49,872 nucleotides of DNA from Chryseobacterium sp. Leaf201. Lineage in GTDB: Bacteria; Bacteroidota; Bacteroidia; Flavobacteriales; Weeksellaceae. Where the stretch lies: the NCBI RefSeq assembly GCF_001421435.1, contig NZ_LMKA01000060.1, positions 1-49,872 of the forward strand, given 5' to 3'. A program made the translations under genes and the position numbers. The notes beneath the pieces were generated by a model that was given only the letters and a program-made list of their open reading frames with translations, ran no database searches and was not told where the DNA came from. Shown one piece after another: positions 26,791-35,427 of this stretch (position 1 is its first letter; each line of letters begins with the position of its first letter).

Positions 26791-27409
26791 GCATATTGCA
26801 TTCGGAGCATTTTTATTAATATCAGGCTTATTTTTTGCCCAGAACACGGCGATGTCAGCAGCTGAAGCAAAAGCATTTGTTTCCCGGATTTCATCTGAAA
26901 CCAAAGGAATAAAAACCCTGCAGAGCGATTTTACCCAGACCAAGAAAATGGATTTCCTGGATAAAAGCATTGTCACGTACGGAAAAATGACGCTAAAAAC
27001 ACCGAATATGCTGAGCTGGAAATACACAAAGCCTTACCAGTACAGCATTGTTTTCAGGGACAATAAAATTTTCATCAATGACCAAGGTAAAAAGTCTTCT
27101 GTGGATGCAAAAAGCAAAACATTTGAAAAGATCAATAAACTGATTGTAGGAAGTTCAAACGGACAGATGTTCAATGACCCGGAGTTTTCCGTAGCCTATT
27201 TTAAGAACGGGACTTCCAACCTGGCAAGATTCACCCCGAAATCTTCACAGCTGCTGAAATACATTAAGCAGATCGAACTTCATTTCCCTAAAAACCAGTC
27301 GGCCGTTTCGCAGGTGAATATGACGGAGGCTTCAGGAGATACAACCAATATCATGTTCAAAAATACCAAAATCAATGCGCCGGTTTCTGCTTCAGATTTC
27401 AGTTTATAG
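26783..27409 (+). CDS. LolA-like periplasmic carrier protein
   Basis: A 208-residue protein with a signal peptide (about 1-19, ending FFAQ) and a LolA/LolB-like fold: TLQSDFTQTKKM, YGKMTLKTPNMLSWKYTKPY and IFINDQGKKSSVD match the family's strands. The normal LolA ferries lipoproteins to the outer membrane. Cluster-borne LolA-like proteins in aryl-polyene loci are thought to carry the lipid-like product across the periplasm. It overlaps the upstream deacetylase and the downstream lipoprotein gene, so expression is tightly linked. Confidence 0.85.
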   Translation: MIKHIAFGAFLLISGLFFAQNTAMSAAEAKAFVSRISSETKGIKTLQSDFTQTKKMDFLDKSIVTYGKMTLKTPNMLSWKYTKPYQYSIVFRDNKIFINDQGKKSSVDAKSKTFEKINKLIVGSSNGQMFNDPEFSVAYFKNGTSNLARFTPKSSQLLKYIKQIELHFPKNQSAVSQVNMTEASGDTTNIMFKNTKINAPVSASDFSL

Positions 27410-28010
27410 CCTGATCCTTTTGTTTTGTTTTTCCTGTACAACCTACCGGATAAACAATGTGAATACAATTCCCAATACTGAAAAAACCGTTGAAAACCTG
27501 TACTTTTCTTCTCGGGAAGACTATGTCTATAAATGCCGGATGGATATTTATAAAAACCACGTAAGCGGCATCCTGATAATTAAGAAGCTTACTGAACAGA
27601 CGCACCGCGTGGTGTTAACTTCAGATTTCGGAAATAAATTAATTGATTTTGAAATTTCAGGAGACAACTTTAAACTTAATTACGTTCTTCCGGATCTTGA
27701 TAAAAAAATCGTTATCAACTTCCTGAAAAATGACTTTCAGGAACTTTTAAGAAGACAATATCCCGTAACCGAAACTTTTGAAAACGAAAATTCTAAAATT
27801 TACCTTTCAAAGACTGATAGAAAAGCCTATTACCTTTTCTTCAGCAAAGAAAACGGCTTACTGCAACAAATGGTTTACACAAAAAACAACAGGGAAAAAA
27901 TCGATTTTACTTTTGATGCAAAAAAACATATCTTCGCGGACAGCTTACATCTTCAGCATAAAGATTTTAAAATCACGATCAAACTAAACCAGATCACCGA
28001 AACAGAATAA
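27375..28010 (+). CDS. Putative lipoprotein of the pigment export module
   Basis: A 211-residue protein with an N-terminal hydrophobic stretch ending in a lipobox-like LFCFSC (Cys at residue 21), followed by a beta-rich body. I do not recognise a named family, but aryl-polyene clusters encode a small lipoprotein next to their LolA-like gene, so it may be the outer-membrane acceptor (LolB-like role). The start at 27375 overlaps the LolA-like gene by 35 nt, which is long but leaves the signal peptide intact. Confidence 0.72.
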   Translation: MRRFLLQISVYSLILLFCFSCTTYRINNVNTIPNTEKTVENLYFSSREDYVYKCRMDIYKNHVSGILIIKKLTEQTHRVVLTSDFGNKLIDFEISGDNFKLNYVLPDLDKKIVINFLKNDFQELLRRQYPVTETFENENSKIYLSKTDRKAYYLFFSKENGLLQQMVYTKNNREKIDFTFDAKKHIFADSLHLQHKDFKITIKLNQITETE

Positions 28011-28014
28011 CAGC

Positions 28015-28620
28015 ATGAAAAAAATCTCCTTTTTACTCATCCTCTTCCTATCAGCCCTGTCTTTCGGGCAGGTCACTTTTAGTCCCGGAATCCGTGGAGG
28101 GGTAAACTTTGCGAAATTCACGGAGACAGACGGCGGATTTTATAACTGGTTTGAGAATGACGAAAAGTGGGAAGATCAGGAGCGAATCACAACAAGCTAT
28201 ATTACAGATTTTTATATGGGTATTTACGGCAACATAAGGATATCAAAAGTATACGCTTTGCAGCCGGAAATCAATTATTCCCGACAGGGCTCGATCATGA
28301 AAACAAGTGACCGTGAAATTAAATCCAAACTTTCTTTTATTTCGCTGCAGGCTGTCAATAAATTCCATCTCCGGAAATTCAACCTTCAGGCGGGTATGAG
28401 CATCGATTTCCTTATTGACGACCGAAACTTTTATCCGTATAATAAAAACAAAACAGATCTCGGGTTTATTGTGGGCGCAGGATATGACGTCACAAACCGT
28501 TTCGGGATTGAAGCCCGGTTCAAAAAAGGGCTTGTCTCCCAGATAAAAACCACGAGCGAAGATCATACAAACGTGCTTTTCCAGGCAGGCGTTTATTATA
28601 CATTTAACATGAAAAAATAA
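28015..28620 (+). CDS. Outer-membrane beta-barrel protein (PorT-like)
   Basis: A 201-residue protein with a signal peptide (MKKISFLLILFLSALSFGQ) followed by alternating strands (FSPGIRGGVNFAKF, LQPEINYSRQGS, LGFIVGAGYDVTNRFGIEARFKKGL) and a C-terminal aromatic strand (LFQAGVYYTFNMKK). This is the pattern of the small porin/PorT-type barrels of Bacteroidota. It probably sits in the outer membrane and may help place or retain the pigment there. It begins 4 nt after the lipoprotein gene. Confidence 0.85.
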   Translation: MKKISFLLILFLSALSFGQVTFSPGIRGGVNFAKFTETDGGFYNWFENDEKWEDQERITTSYITDFYMGIYGNIRISKVYALQPEINYSRQGSIMKTSDREIKSKLSFISLQAVNKFHLRKFNLQAGMSIDFLIDDRNFYPYNKNKTDLGFIVGAGYDVTNRFGIEARFKKGLVSQIKTTSEDHTNVLFQAGVYYTFNMKK

Positions 28621-28622
28621 TT

Positions 28623-29003
28623 ATGCAGACCATTCTTACAGACTTTTACCATTTAAACTCATCCGAAAAAACAGAGAACGGAAGCTTCATTGCCCATATT
28701 TCGCTGAACAAAGATCATGATATCTTTAAAGGGCATTTTCCGGGCAATCCTGTAACACCGGGCGTTTGTATGATGCAGATTGTAAAAGAACTGACGGAAG
28801 AATGTACCGGTAAAAGATTATTTCTGAAATCGGCCTCCAACGTAAAATTCATGGCGATTATCAATCCTTACGAAACCCCTGAGCTGAAACTTCAACTGGA
28901 CATTAACGAAGATGAAGATCATGTTAAGGTAAAGAATACCACGTCTTTTGGCGGGACTATTGCATTAAAAATGTCAGTTAACTATCAAAAATTGTCATCA
29001 TGA
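28623..29003 (+). CDS. Hotdog dehydratase-like protein (ApeI/FabZ type)
   Basis: A 126-residue hotdog protein. FKGHFPGNPVTPGVCMMQIVKEL (from residue 35) is the FabZ/FabA-type active-site helix with His38. By eye the residue equivalent to the catalytic Glu of FabZ (PGVLxxEAxAQ) is Gln52 here, so it may be a weak or specialised dehydratase or a binding partner. It is the third hotdog dehydratase-like gene in the cluster. It starts 2 nt after the barrel gene and overlaps the next gene by 4 nt. Confidence 0.82.
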   Translation: MQTILTDFYHLNSSEKTENGSFIAHISLNKDHDIFKGHFPGNPVTPGVCMMQIVKELTEECTGKRLFLKSASNVKFMAIINPYETPELKLQLDINEDEDHVKVKNTTSFGGTIALKMSVNYQKLSS

Positions 29004-29476
29004 AGCTTATTTTCTCGTTACTTACCGCTTTGTTTCTTTTCTTCCAGTCGGGTCTTGAACCTTTGAGAAACGGCTATGCCAAAGCAAACTCATCGAATGC
29101 AAGTACAGAAGCTTTCATCGCCCTGGCTGAAAAGACATCCGGCTCTGATCCTGTGATACAGGGCTATAAAGCGGCTGCACAGATTATGAAAGCGAAAGTG
29201 GCCAAAACCAACAGGAAAGCAATTGTAAAATCCGGAGCCACAAGCCTGGAAAGCGTTATCAAAGCTCATCCTTCTGATATTGAGCTGAGGGTAATCCGGT
29301 TAAGCATCCAGGAAAACATCCCGAAAATTGTAGGATACAGGGGAAGCCTGAAGGAAGATAAAACCTATATTCTTAACAATTACGGAAAACAAAGCGCTGC
29401 GCTGAAAAATTATATCAAAAGATTTGCGGCACAGTCCAAGACGATTACGCCTCAGGAGCGGGCAGCATTAAAATAA
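29000..29476 (+). CDS. Small exported protein of unknown function
   Basis: A 158-residue protein with a signal peptide (MKLIFSLLTALFLFFQSG) and a helical body with tetratricopeptide-like spacing (AKANSSNASTEAFIALAEKTS, LESVIKAHPSDIELRVIRLSIQ). No named family is recognised. It is coupled to the preceding dehydratase gene by an ATGA overlap and lies 4 nt before the glycosyltransferase gene, so it belongs to the operon. A periplasmic scaffold or assembly role is a guess. Confidence 0.72.
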   Translation: MKLIFSLLTALFLFFQSGLEPLRNGYAKANSSNASTEAFIALAEKTSGSDPVIQGYKAAAQIMKAKVAKTNRKAIVKSGATSLESVIKAHPSDIELRVIRLSIQENIPKIVGYRGSLKEDKTYILNNYGKQSAALKNYIKRFAAQSKTITPQERAALK

Positions 29477-29480
29477 AATA

Positions 29481-30671
29481 ATGATCCGGACCCGTGCTGA
29501 AGTACAACAGGCGATTTCTGAAAAGAAAATCTGTGTTTTAATTCCGACCTACAATAACGCAAAAACCCTGAACCGGGTTATTAATGGTGTATTGGAATAC
29601 ACTGATGCCATCATTGTGATAAATGACGGATCCACCGATGACACACCTCAGCTTTTAAACAGTTACTCTCAGATTACAACAGTTAGCCTACCCGAAAACA
29701 AAGGGAAAGGAAATGCTCTTAAAACAGGTTTCAGGAAAGCTGAAGAATCCGGTTATGATTATGCCATAACCATTGATTCGGATGGCCAGCATTATCCTGA
29801 CGACATCCCGGTTTTTATAGAGGCACTGCTGAATGAGCAGGAGGATGTTCTGCTTATCGGGAACAGGAATATGTCTCAGGACGGCATTCCGAAAAAAAGC
29901 AGCTTTGGCAACCGGTTCTCCAATTTCTGGTTCTGGTTTGAAACAGGAATCAGGCTTGAAGATACACAATCCGGCTACCGGCTCTACCCTCTGCACAGAA
30001 TCCCTAAGAAATATTTTACGCCGAAATTTGAATTTGAGATTGAAATTATTGTAAGGACAGCATGGAGGCACGTTCCGGTAAAAAATGTTCCGGTGAAGGT
30101 ATTATATGATCCTGCGGAGAGGGTCTCGCATTTCCGGCCGTTCAAAGATTTTACAAGGATCAGCATTCTCAATACCATCCTGGTCGCTATCACTTTGGTT
30201 TACATTATCCCGAGGAATTTTATACATAATTTTAAAAAGAAAAGCTTTAAGAGATTTATTAAGGAAGATGTACTGCAGAGCGACGGAAGCAACCGTACAA
30301 AGGCATTTTCCATTGCACTGGGTGTATTTATCGGGTTTTCGCCTTTCTGGGGATTCCATACGCTTCTGGTGATCTCACTTTCCATATTGTTCAAGCTGAA
30401 TAAAGTTCTGGCTTTTGTATCTTCCAATGTGAGCTTACCGCCGTTTATCCCTTTTATCATTGCTGCTTCACTGTTTTTAGGTTCGCCTTTTGTAGAAGGG
30501 AACAGCAACATCCTGAGCCAGAACCTGAATTTTGAACTGATAAAAAACAACCTCGTGCAGTATATCATCGGAAGCATGATTTTAGCAACGGTCATGTCTG
30601 CTGTTTCATGGATTGCCGTTTTTATTTTCCTGAACAAGGTGAATCCTGAAAATAACCAAACGTTAAAGTAA
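29481..30671 (+). CDS. GT2 glycosyltransferase with C-terminal DUF2062 domain
   Basis: A 396-residue two-domain protein. Residues about 15-235 form a dolichol-phosphate-mannose-synthase-like GT2 domain (VLIPTYNNAKTLNRVI, INDGSTDDT, TIDSDGQHYPDDIP, GNRNMSQDGIPK). Residues about 255-390 contain membrane helices and a DUF2062-type segment (ALGVFIGFSPFWGFHTLLV). The aryl-polyene clusters of proteobacteria encode a comparable glycosyltransferase. It may build the anchor to which the product is attached, which is inference. It is the last gene of the plus-strand block and converges with the C45-type gene. Confidence 0.9.
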   Translation: MIRTRAEVQQAISEKKICVLIPTYNNAKTLNRVINGVLEYTDAIIVINDGSTDDTPQLLNSYSQITTVSLPENKGKGNALKTGFRKAEESGYDYAITIDSDGQHYPDDIPVFIEALLNEQEDVLLIGNRNMSQDGIPKKSSFGNRFSNFWFWFETGIRLEDTQSGYRLYPLHRIPKKYFTPKFEFEIEIIVRTAWRHVPVKNVPVKVLYDPAERVSHFRPFKDFTRISILNTILVAITLVYIIPRNFIHNFKKKSFKRFIKEDVLQSDGSNRTKAFSIALGVFIGFSPFWGFHTLLVISLSILFKLNKVLAFVSSNVSLPPFIPFIIAASLFLGSPFVEGNSNILSQNLNFELIKNNLVQYIIGSMILATVMSAVSWIAVFIFLNKVNPENNQTLK

Positions 30672-30742
30672 GTTTTTTATATTCATCGTATCTGGTGGAA
30701 ATCTATTTAGAATTAAGCCTGAGCAGGCATAAAGAACGATCC

Positions 30743-32437
30743 TTACCTCAGCTTTTTTAATGTTTTCCTTACATATTCTTCAACATTTTCCTTATCCGGG
30801 ACTGTGGTAATTTCCTTAGCTAACGCTTTTTCAAATTCGGCTTTTGCTTTGGAGTATTCTTTTTGATTAAAATAGTACTTTCCGGCCTGATAATAAACCA
30901 GCCAGAAATCAGAATTTAATGACTGATAATGTGCAATAACTTCTTCAGAAAGTCTTTTTCCTTTATCATCAGCAGCATCTTCAATCCGGGAACTCAGCTT
31001 TCTGTATTCTTCATAATTTTTAAATTCCTGAGAATCTGCAAAAGGATCTTTCGCAATAGTTAAATCTGACCTGGAAAACGTACCGTTCTTTAATCTTTTA
31101 TCAGAAAAAATTTCATTGAGGTCATAACACACAAATTCACCGAGCTGATAAGGATCCGATGAAACCCACGCCAGCTTTTTCTGAGGTGAAAAAATTACGG
31201 CATGATGTGCCAGGAGCTGGTTAATCGCTTTCTCATTGCCGTAGCCGATCTTCTCACCTTTCAGCCCGAATTTATCCCTCAGGACCGAAGCCATTTTCTC
31301 AGGATTCAGTTTTCTGTTTTTCTGTAAAAGCTCCTGAAGCTTTTCATAACGGTATTCCGAGTGGCTTTCTATTTTATGTTTCCGGTTCCTTTTATCATTT
31401 TCATATGCCTCAGACTGAAAATGATTGGTACAGAACACCTTACCTGAATTCTGAACCCTGTAGACCCCGAAATGATCCGGAGAAACTTCAATTACCACGG
31501 CATTTTTATCATTTGCGCTTCCAACCATGATGGATTCGGATACAAAAACTTTCCTTTTTTTCGCAATGGCTATTGCTTCATCAATGGTTGCTGCATATTG
31601 CAGAATCTCTCTGGTGACCAGAGAAATCGGTGTCTTGGCGGCTAACGGGATTTTTGATTTTCCGGCATTAATCGTTACCGTTATCCCCTCTTTATTCATC
31701 CCTGAAACCACGCCGATCATTCCCGGCCAGCTTACCGACATATAAGGGATTCCGTTTTCCGGTTCCACAAATTCGATTACTTTATTTTTAGCAAAGTCAT
31801 CCCCTGCGTAAAAATCGAAATTACGCCCGATCAGCAAATCACCGTCTTCGGTATTTTCATTCCAGACCGCCAGCGAAGTGCAGCCTACCATCATCAGGTC
31901 CTGCATGGCATGGCCGATATCATGGGCACCGTGAAGATACAGAGTACGAAGGTATTGGGGAGCGATAAAATTGTACCGGTCTGATGAATACCGGGATAAT
32001 CCGTATAACTCCGCCTGAAAATCTCCGCGGACATTCAGATACATTTTCCGGTTATACCATTTCAGGAAATCCCGCAATAAGTTTTGTTTAAACTTTGACG
32101 GTACCAGACTTTCCACTTTTGAAAAAAAAATTTCTTCCTGCTTCTGCATTAAGCCCTGAGTCAGTGCACCATTGTTATAACCCAGCTGCAAAGGATTCCC
32201 TCTGATGTACAGTTCCCAGAGCTGCTGCTTATTTTTGGTCAGGTAGTTCTGCTTAAAGCTGAATGTGGAATCATTAATTTTATCAACCTTAGGAATTTCC
32301 AGAGCATACGGTTGTACATCAGGAATATGCCGTATGGATTTCTTTATCCCGCATGATGTAAGATGAATGATAATCAGTGCGTAAAATAATGCTTTTATCG
32401 TATGCTTTAGGCTAAAGTGCCGGTTGGTGTTATTCAC
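30743..32437 (-). CDS. C45-type acyltransferase/hydrolase lipoprotein
   Basis: A 564-residue protein with a lipobox near the N-terminus (IHLTSCG, Cys29), so it is probably an outer-membrane or periplasmic lipoprotein. The core matches the acyl-CoA:6-aminopenicillanic acid acyltransferase (C45) Ntn-hydrolase family: MVGCTSLAVW with the nucleophile Cys186, and DGDLLIGRNFDFYAGDD after it. In that family the Cys becomes N-terminal by self-cleavage. The C-terminus has a TPR-like segment (GKYYFNQKEYSKAKAEFEKAL). It could transfer or hydrolyse the acyl group that joins the pigment halves, or trim lipids. It overlaps the upstream oxidoreductase gene by 8 nt. Confidence 0.85.
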   Translation of the reverse strand: MNNTNRHFSLKHTIKALFYALIIIHLTSCGIKKSIRHIPDVQPYALEIPKVDKINDSTFSFKQNYLTKNKQQLWELYIRGNPLQLGYNNGALTQGLMQKQEEIFFSKVESLVPSKFKQNLLRDFLKWYNRKMYLNVRGDFQAELYGLSRYSSDRYNFIAPQYLRTLYLHGAHDIGHAMQDLMMVGCTSLAVWNENTEDGDLLIGRNFDFYAGDDFAKNKVIEFVEPENGIPYMSVSWPGMIGVVSGMNKEGITVTINAGKSKIPLAAKTPISLVTREILQYAATIDEAIAIAKKRKVFVSESIMVGSANDKNAVVIEVSPDHFGVYRVQNSGKVFCTNHFQSEAYENDKRNRKHKIESHSEYRYEKLQELLQKNRKLNPEKMASVLRDKFGLKGEKIGYGNEKAINQLLAHHAVIFSPQKKLAWVSSDPYQLGEFVCYDLNEIFSDKRLKNGTFSRSDLTIAKDPFADSQEFKNYEEYRKLSSRIEDAADDKGKRLSEEVIAHYQSLNSDFWLVYYQAGKYYFNQKEYSKAKAEFEKALAKEITTVPDKENVEEYVRKTLKKLR

Positions 32438-33965
32438 TTTTATTTTTATTAAGCATTTGTGTTAACCGATCATCCATCACTTCCTTGCCCAGAATTTCAG
32501 CGCAGGTATTGAAAGCACCGATGGTACAGCCTAAAATCCCGTGCATATTTACGGACTGTCCTGTAAGAAAAAGGTTATCAATCTTGGTCCGCGGAGAAAC
32601 CATTGTTTTTAAAGGGTTTTCCGAGCTTTTGATGTAACCGTACATATTGCCTTCAAAGCTTCCGATGTAATCCCGGTAAGACAAGGGTGAAGAAGTGTAC
32701 ATCCGCTTTACGGACTTTCTTAAATCCGGAATTTTTTTCTCTAACGCACTCAGCATTTTTTCTGCTTTTTCTGCCTTAAACCTGTCGTATAATATTCCCC
32801 TTTCCTGATCTTCCGTTACGGTATTAACGGTTTTTTCCCATTCTTTCACCTCATCGAAATCCATGTAGGAAATAGCGGTCAGACTCTCTGCAAACCCGGG
32901 ATGGTGCCCGGATGGCGTGCAGGAAAGCATATACGTTTCCGGCCAGGAGTTTTTATCGTAGTGATATGCATTCCAGACCTGTTCCTGTGATGAAAAATGA
33001 TAGATATTGTAATTGAAATTAGAAATGGTCTGAGGCTTTAACACAAAGTAAACGCTGAAACATGAGGAAACGGGCTCCCAGCTTAAAACCCTGTTCAGAA
33101 ACGATTTTTTCAGGTGTTCCTCGCCAATCAGCCGGATCATTGAACGGATTTCAATATTGGAAATAAACTGTTTCGCCGAATATGCTTTTCCTGCTTTTGT
33201 TTCAACCCCTGTTATGCGATGATGATGATCAAAAATTAATCGGGAAACTTCAGCATGTTTATGGACTTCAGCACCGTGCTGCCGCAGCTTCCTGATCAGC
33301 AGTTTTGAAATCCGGCTTCCTCCGTTTATGCATTTATAAGCACTCTGGATATAAGAATTTACCGTTAAGGCATGGACGTAAAACGGGACATTTTCAGAAT
33401 TGCCCGCGTATAAAAAATTGGATCCCAGCAATACCGCCTGCAGTTTTCTGTCTGAAATAAGCGACTCAATGAACCTTTTGGTATTTAAGTGGAGGATTTC
33501 TTCATTATACCGGTCTTTGCCCACTACATTATACCTCGGGAACTGGTTACAGACCCGCTGGATCTCTTCACAGTAATTTTCAAGATTATCCCTTTCTTCA
33601 GGAAAATAGGCTGACAGCTGCTCAACAAAGTTTTTATAGCCCTGGGCGTGAGGATATTGAGTTTCATCGTCCCCGAAAGTAATTTTATCATAGCCGTCTT
33701 CATCCATTTTCTGAAGCTCCAGATCATCCATGATTTCCAGATAGGAAAAAAAACGTTGGAGATTCTGCCCTTCGGAAAGTCCGCCGAGATAATGCACGCC
33801 GGTATCGAAAATCAGCTTGTCCCGGGAAAAGGTCTGCAGATTCCCGCCATACTGGTTGTTTTTTTCCAGCACACAGACTTTCAGGCCTTCCCTGGCCAGA
33901 ATAAGAGCCGAAACGAGCCCGCCCAATCCGCTGCCGATTACCAGTATGTCAAATTCTTTTTTCAA
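32430..33965 (-). CDS. CrtI/CrtISO-like FAD-dependent oxidoreductase
   Basis: A 511-residue flavoprotein of the phytoene desaturase/carotenoid isomerase superfamily. The N-terminus gives the dinucleotide fold (VIGSGLGGLVSALILAREG, residues 8-26) and VLEKNNQYGGNLQTF. The C-terminus has NLFLTGQSVNMHGILGCTIGAF, the usual FAD-closing motif. No carotenoid synthesis genes such as crtB or crtE are in this window, so desaturation or cis/trans isomerisation of the flexirubin polyene is more likely than carotenoid work, but not proven. It overlaps the C45-type gene. Confidence 0.88.
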   Translation of the reverse strand: MKKEFDILVIGSGLGGLVSALILAREGLKVCVLEKNNQYGGNLQTFSRDKLIFDTGVHYLGGLSEGQNLQRFFSYLEIMDDLELQKMDEDGYDKITFGDDETQYPHAQGYKNFVEQLSAYFPEERDNLENYCEEIQRVCNQFPRYNVVGKDRYNEEILHLNTKRFIESLISDRKLQAVLLGSNFLYAGNSENVPFYVHALTVNSYIQSAYKCINGGSRISKLLIRKLRQHGAEVHKHAEVSRLIFDHHHRITGVETKAGKAYSAKQFISNIEIRSMIRLIGEEHLKKSFLNRVLSWEPVSSCFSVYFVLKPQTISNFNYNIYHFSSQEQVWNAYHYDKNSWPETYMLSCTPSGHHPGFAESLTAISYMDFDEVKEWEKTVNTVTEDQERGILYDRFKAEKAEKMLSALEKKIPDLRKSVKRMYTSSPLSYRDYIGSFEGNMYGYIKSSENPLKTMVSPRTKIDNLFLTGQSVNMHGILGCTIGAFNTCAEILGKEVMDDRLTQMLNKNKSE

Positions 33966-34185
33966 GGAATGTGTTTTCTTTTATAGTTGAGAAATCAATC
34001 GGGAATTAAATTATACAGTCCTTTATACTGCTTAAAGCATCCGGCTTACCGCATATCTCTTTTAAATAACAAAAACGATTTGGATACCAATAGGTTACCA
34101 ATGAAAAATTATGGGCTGATTATAATTCTGTTCCTGATTTTCTGAGTTTTACATATTAGTTTTTCAGGAAGTAAAAGTAGGAAAT
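33966..34185. other. Intergenic gap in the minus-strand block
   Basis: 220 nt separate the LpxL-like gene from the CrtI-like gene. There is no credible gene. A short stretch at about 34088-34103 (TACCAATAGGTTACCAATG-like) recalls the CAAT-rich intergenic repeats elsewhere in the cluster. No strict TAnnTTTG box or strong terminator hairpin was found, so whether a new transcript starts here is open. Confidence 0.35.
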
Positions 34186-35070
34186 TTAATCAATATCATC
34201 CCAAAAATCAAAGTAATTGAACCATTGAAGGGGATATTTCCTGATCATGGATTCAAGATTTTGGGTATACGAGTGTAAAAGGCCCTGCGCATCGCGCTTT
34301 TTAACATCCTGTGCAACTCTTGCATACAAGTGGTAATGAAGATTTTTTTCTTTCATCACATACACGTACACTACCGGAGCACCCAACCTCGAAGCAATCA
34401 GAAAAGGGCCGGCAGGAAACTTTGCACTTTTGCCGAGCAGGTCTCCTTCCAGATATTTTGAGCCTTCGAAATAGCGGTCGCCGGTAAAACAGATCAGTTC
34501 ATTTTTAGATAATGCCTCATGGATATCGAAAATATGGGACATATCTTCTTTTACATAGATGAATTTGATGTTGCTTTTCTTAACGGAAACGCGTTCAAGG
34601 TATTCTTTGATAACCGTTACTTCCTGGTCTGTTGTTACCAGGTTAATCTGGCAGTCAAAATCGATATCTGCAAAAAAGTGTTCCGCTATTTCAAAATTCC
34701 CGATATGTGCACTGATCAGGACGCCGCCTTTTTTTTCTGCCAGAAGGTTTCTGAGGTTTTCAATACCGTCAAATTCATAGGTGTATTTATCTCTTAACCC
34801 GGCAGAGATTGCGGTTTTGTCAATCAGGACCTTGCCGAAAGTAAAGTAACTCCTGAATACTGAAATTCTTGTTTTGCGGGAACTGTAATTGAGGCGGTTT
34901 CTAAAGTAATGTGAAATATACCGGTTGCTCTTTTTCTCGAACAGGAAATAATAGGCAGCCACAAAGTAAAGTACGGCATATGAACTCTTTACCCCGATAT
35001 TTCTAATGCACCACACGAATATCTTGTATCCTAAAATAGTCCCTTTAGATTTACCTTTCCACTTGTTCAT
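34186..35070 (-). CDS. LpxL/HtrB-family acyltransferase
   Basis: A 294-residue protein of the lipid A late acyltransferase family. An N-terminal membrane helix (about 28-45) is followed by the HxxxxE catalytic motif, SAHIGNFEIAE (His122, Glu127), and later by CFTGDRYFEGS and AGPFLIASRLGAPVVYVYV. Cluster-linked members in aryl-polyene loci differ from true LpxL enzymes and are thought to act on the polyene or its lipid anchor. It is one of four acyl-transfer candidates here. A short copy of the 8-bp repeat starts 1 nt upstream of its ATG. Confidence 0.88.
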   Translation of the reverse strand: MNKWKGKSKGTILGYKIFVWCIRNIGVKSSYAVLYFVAAYYFLFEKKSNRYISHYFRNRLNYSSRKTRISVFRSYFTFGKVLIDKTAISAGLRDKYTYEFDGIENLRNLLAEKKGGVLISAHIGNFEIAEHFFADIDFDCQINLVTTDQEVTVIKEYLERVSVKKSNIKFIYVKEDMSHIFDIHEALSKNELICFTGDRYFEGSKYLEGDLLGKSAKFPAGPFLIASRLGAPVVYVYVMKEKNLHYHLYARVAQDVKKRDAQGLLHSYTQNLESMIRKYPLQWFNYFDFWDDID

Positions 35071-35071
35071 A

Positions 35072-35093
35072 GTATCAATTCAGCAATGTATCA
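35072..35093 (-). repeat. Degenerate 8-bp-period repeat, short copy 3
   Basis: On the minus strand this reads TGATACATTGCTGAATTGAT then AC, that is ATACATTG, CTGAATTG, ATAC, ending 1 nt before the ATG of the LpxL-like gene. It matches the right-hand end of copies 2 and 4 and has the same orientation relative to the gene. Confidence 0.5.
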
Positions 35094-35169
35094 GTTGACT
35101 TAAAATAAGAGCATCAGACCGTTAATCAGTCTATTGGATGTTTAATTCAGAGTAAATTTTTATCGATAG

Positions 35170-35424
35170 TTATGCGTTTTTTTCAGTGATTTTATTTTCA
35201 ATGGTTGAATAGAAATCTTCAAAAGTAATGATCTGCTTAAAATCAGCCTCGCCCAGCTTCACTCCGAAATTAGATTCGATGACCACTACCAGATCAATAT
35301 AATCCAGGCTGTCTAAGCCCAGCGTTTTTTTAAAATTAGCCTCATTGCTGATTTCATCGCCGTCAACTTCAAATTCATTAACCAAAAAGTCGTTGGCCAG
35401 CGCAACAATTTTTTCCCTTTCCAT
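35170..35424 (-). CDS. Acyl carrier protein (second)
   Basis: An 84-residue ACP with GLDSLDYIDLVVVIE (36-50); Ser39 is the phosphopantetheine site. It is only about as similar to the other cluster ACP as different ACP types usually are, which suggests different partners. It is 3 nt downstream of a ketosynthase gene and followed by the LpxL-like acyltransferase, so it may present an acyl chain to that enzyme. Confidence 0.93.
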   Translation of the reverse strand: MEREKIVALANDFLVNEFEVDGDEISNEANFKKTLGLDSLDYIDLVVVIESNFGVKLGEADFKQIITFEDFYSTIENKITEKNA

Positions 35425-35427
35425 GTT

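Noticed and set aside
30716..30728. Small GCCT...AGGC hairpin between the convergent GT2 and C45-type genes
   Set aside because: The stem is only 4-5 bp with no T-run on either strand, too weak to call a terminator.
32430..33965. Carotenoid gene cluster suggested by the CrtI-like protein
   Set aside because: No phytoene synthase, cyclase or prenyl transferase is present, while flexirubin genes surround it. A role on the polyene of this cluster fits better.
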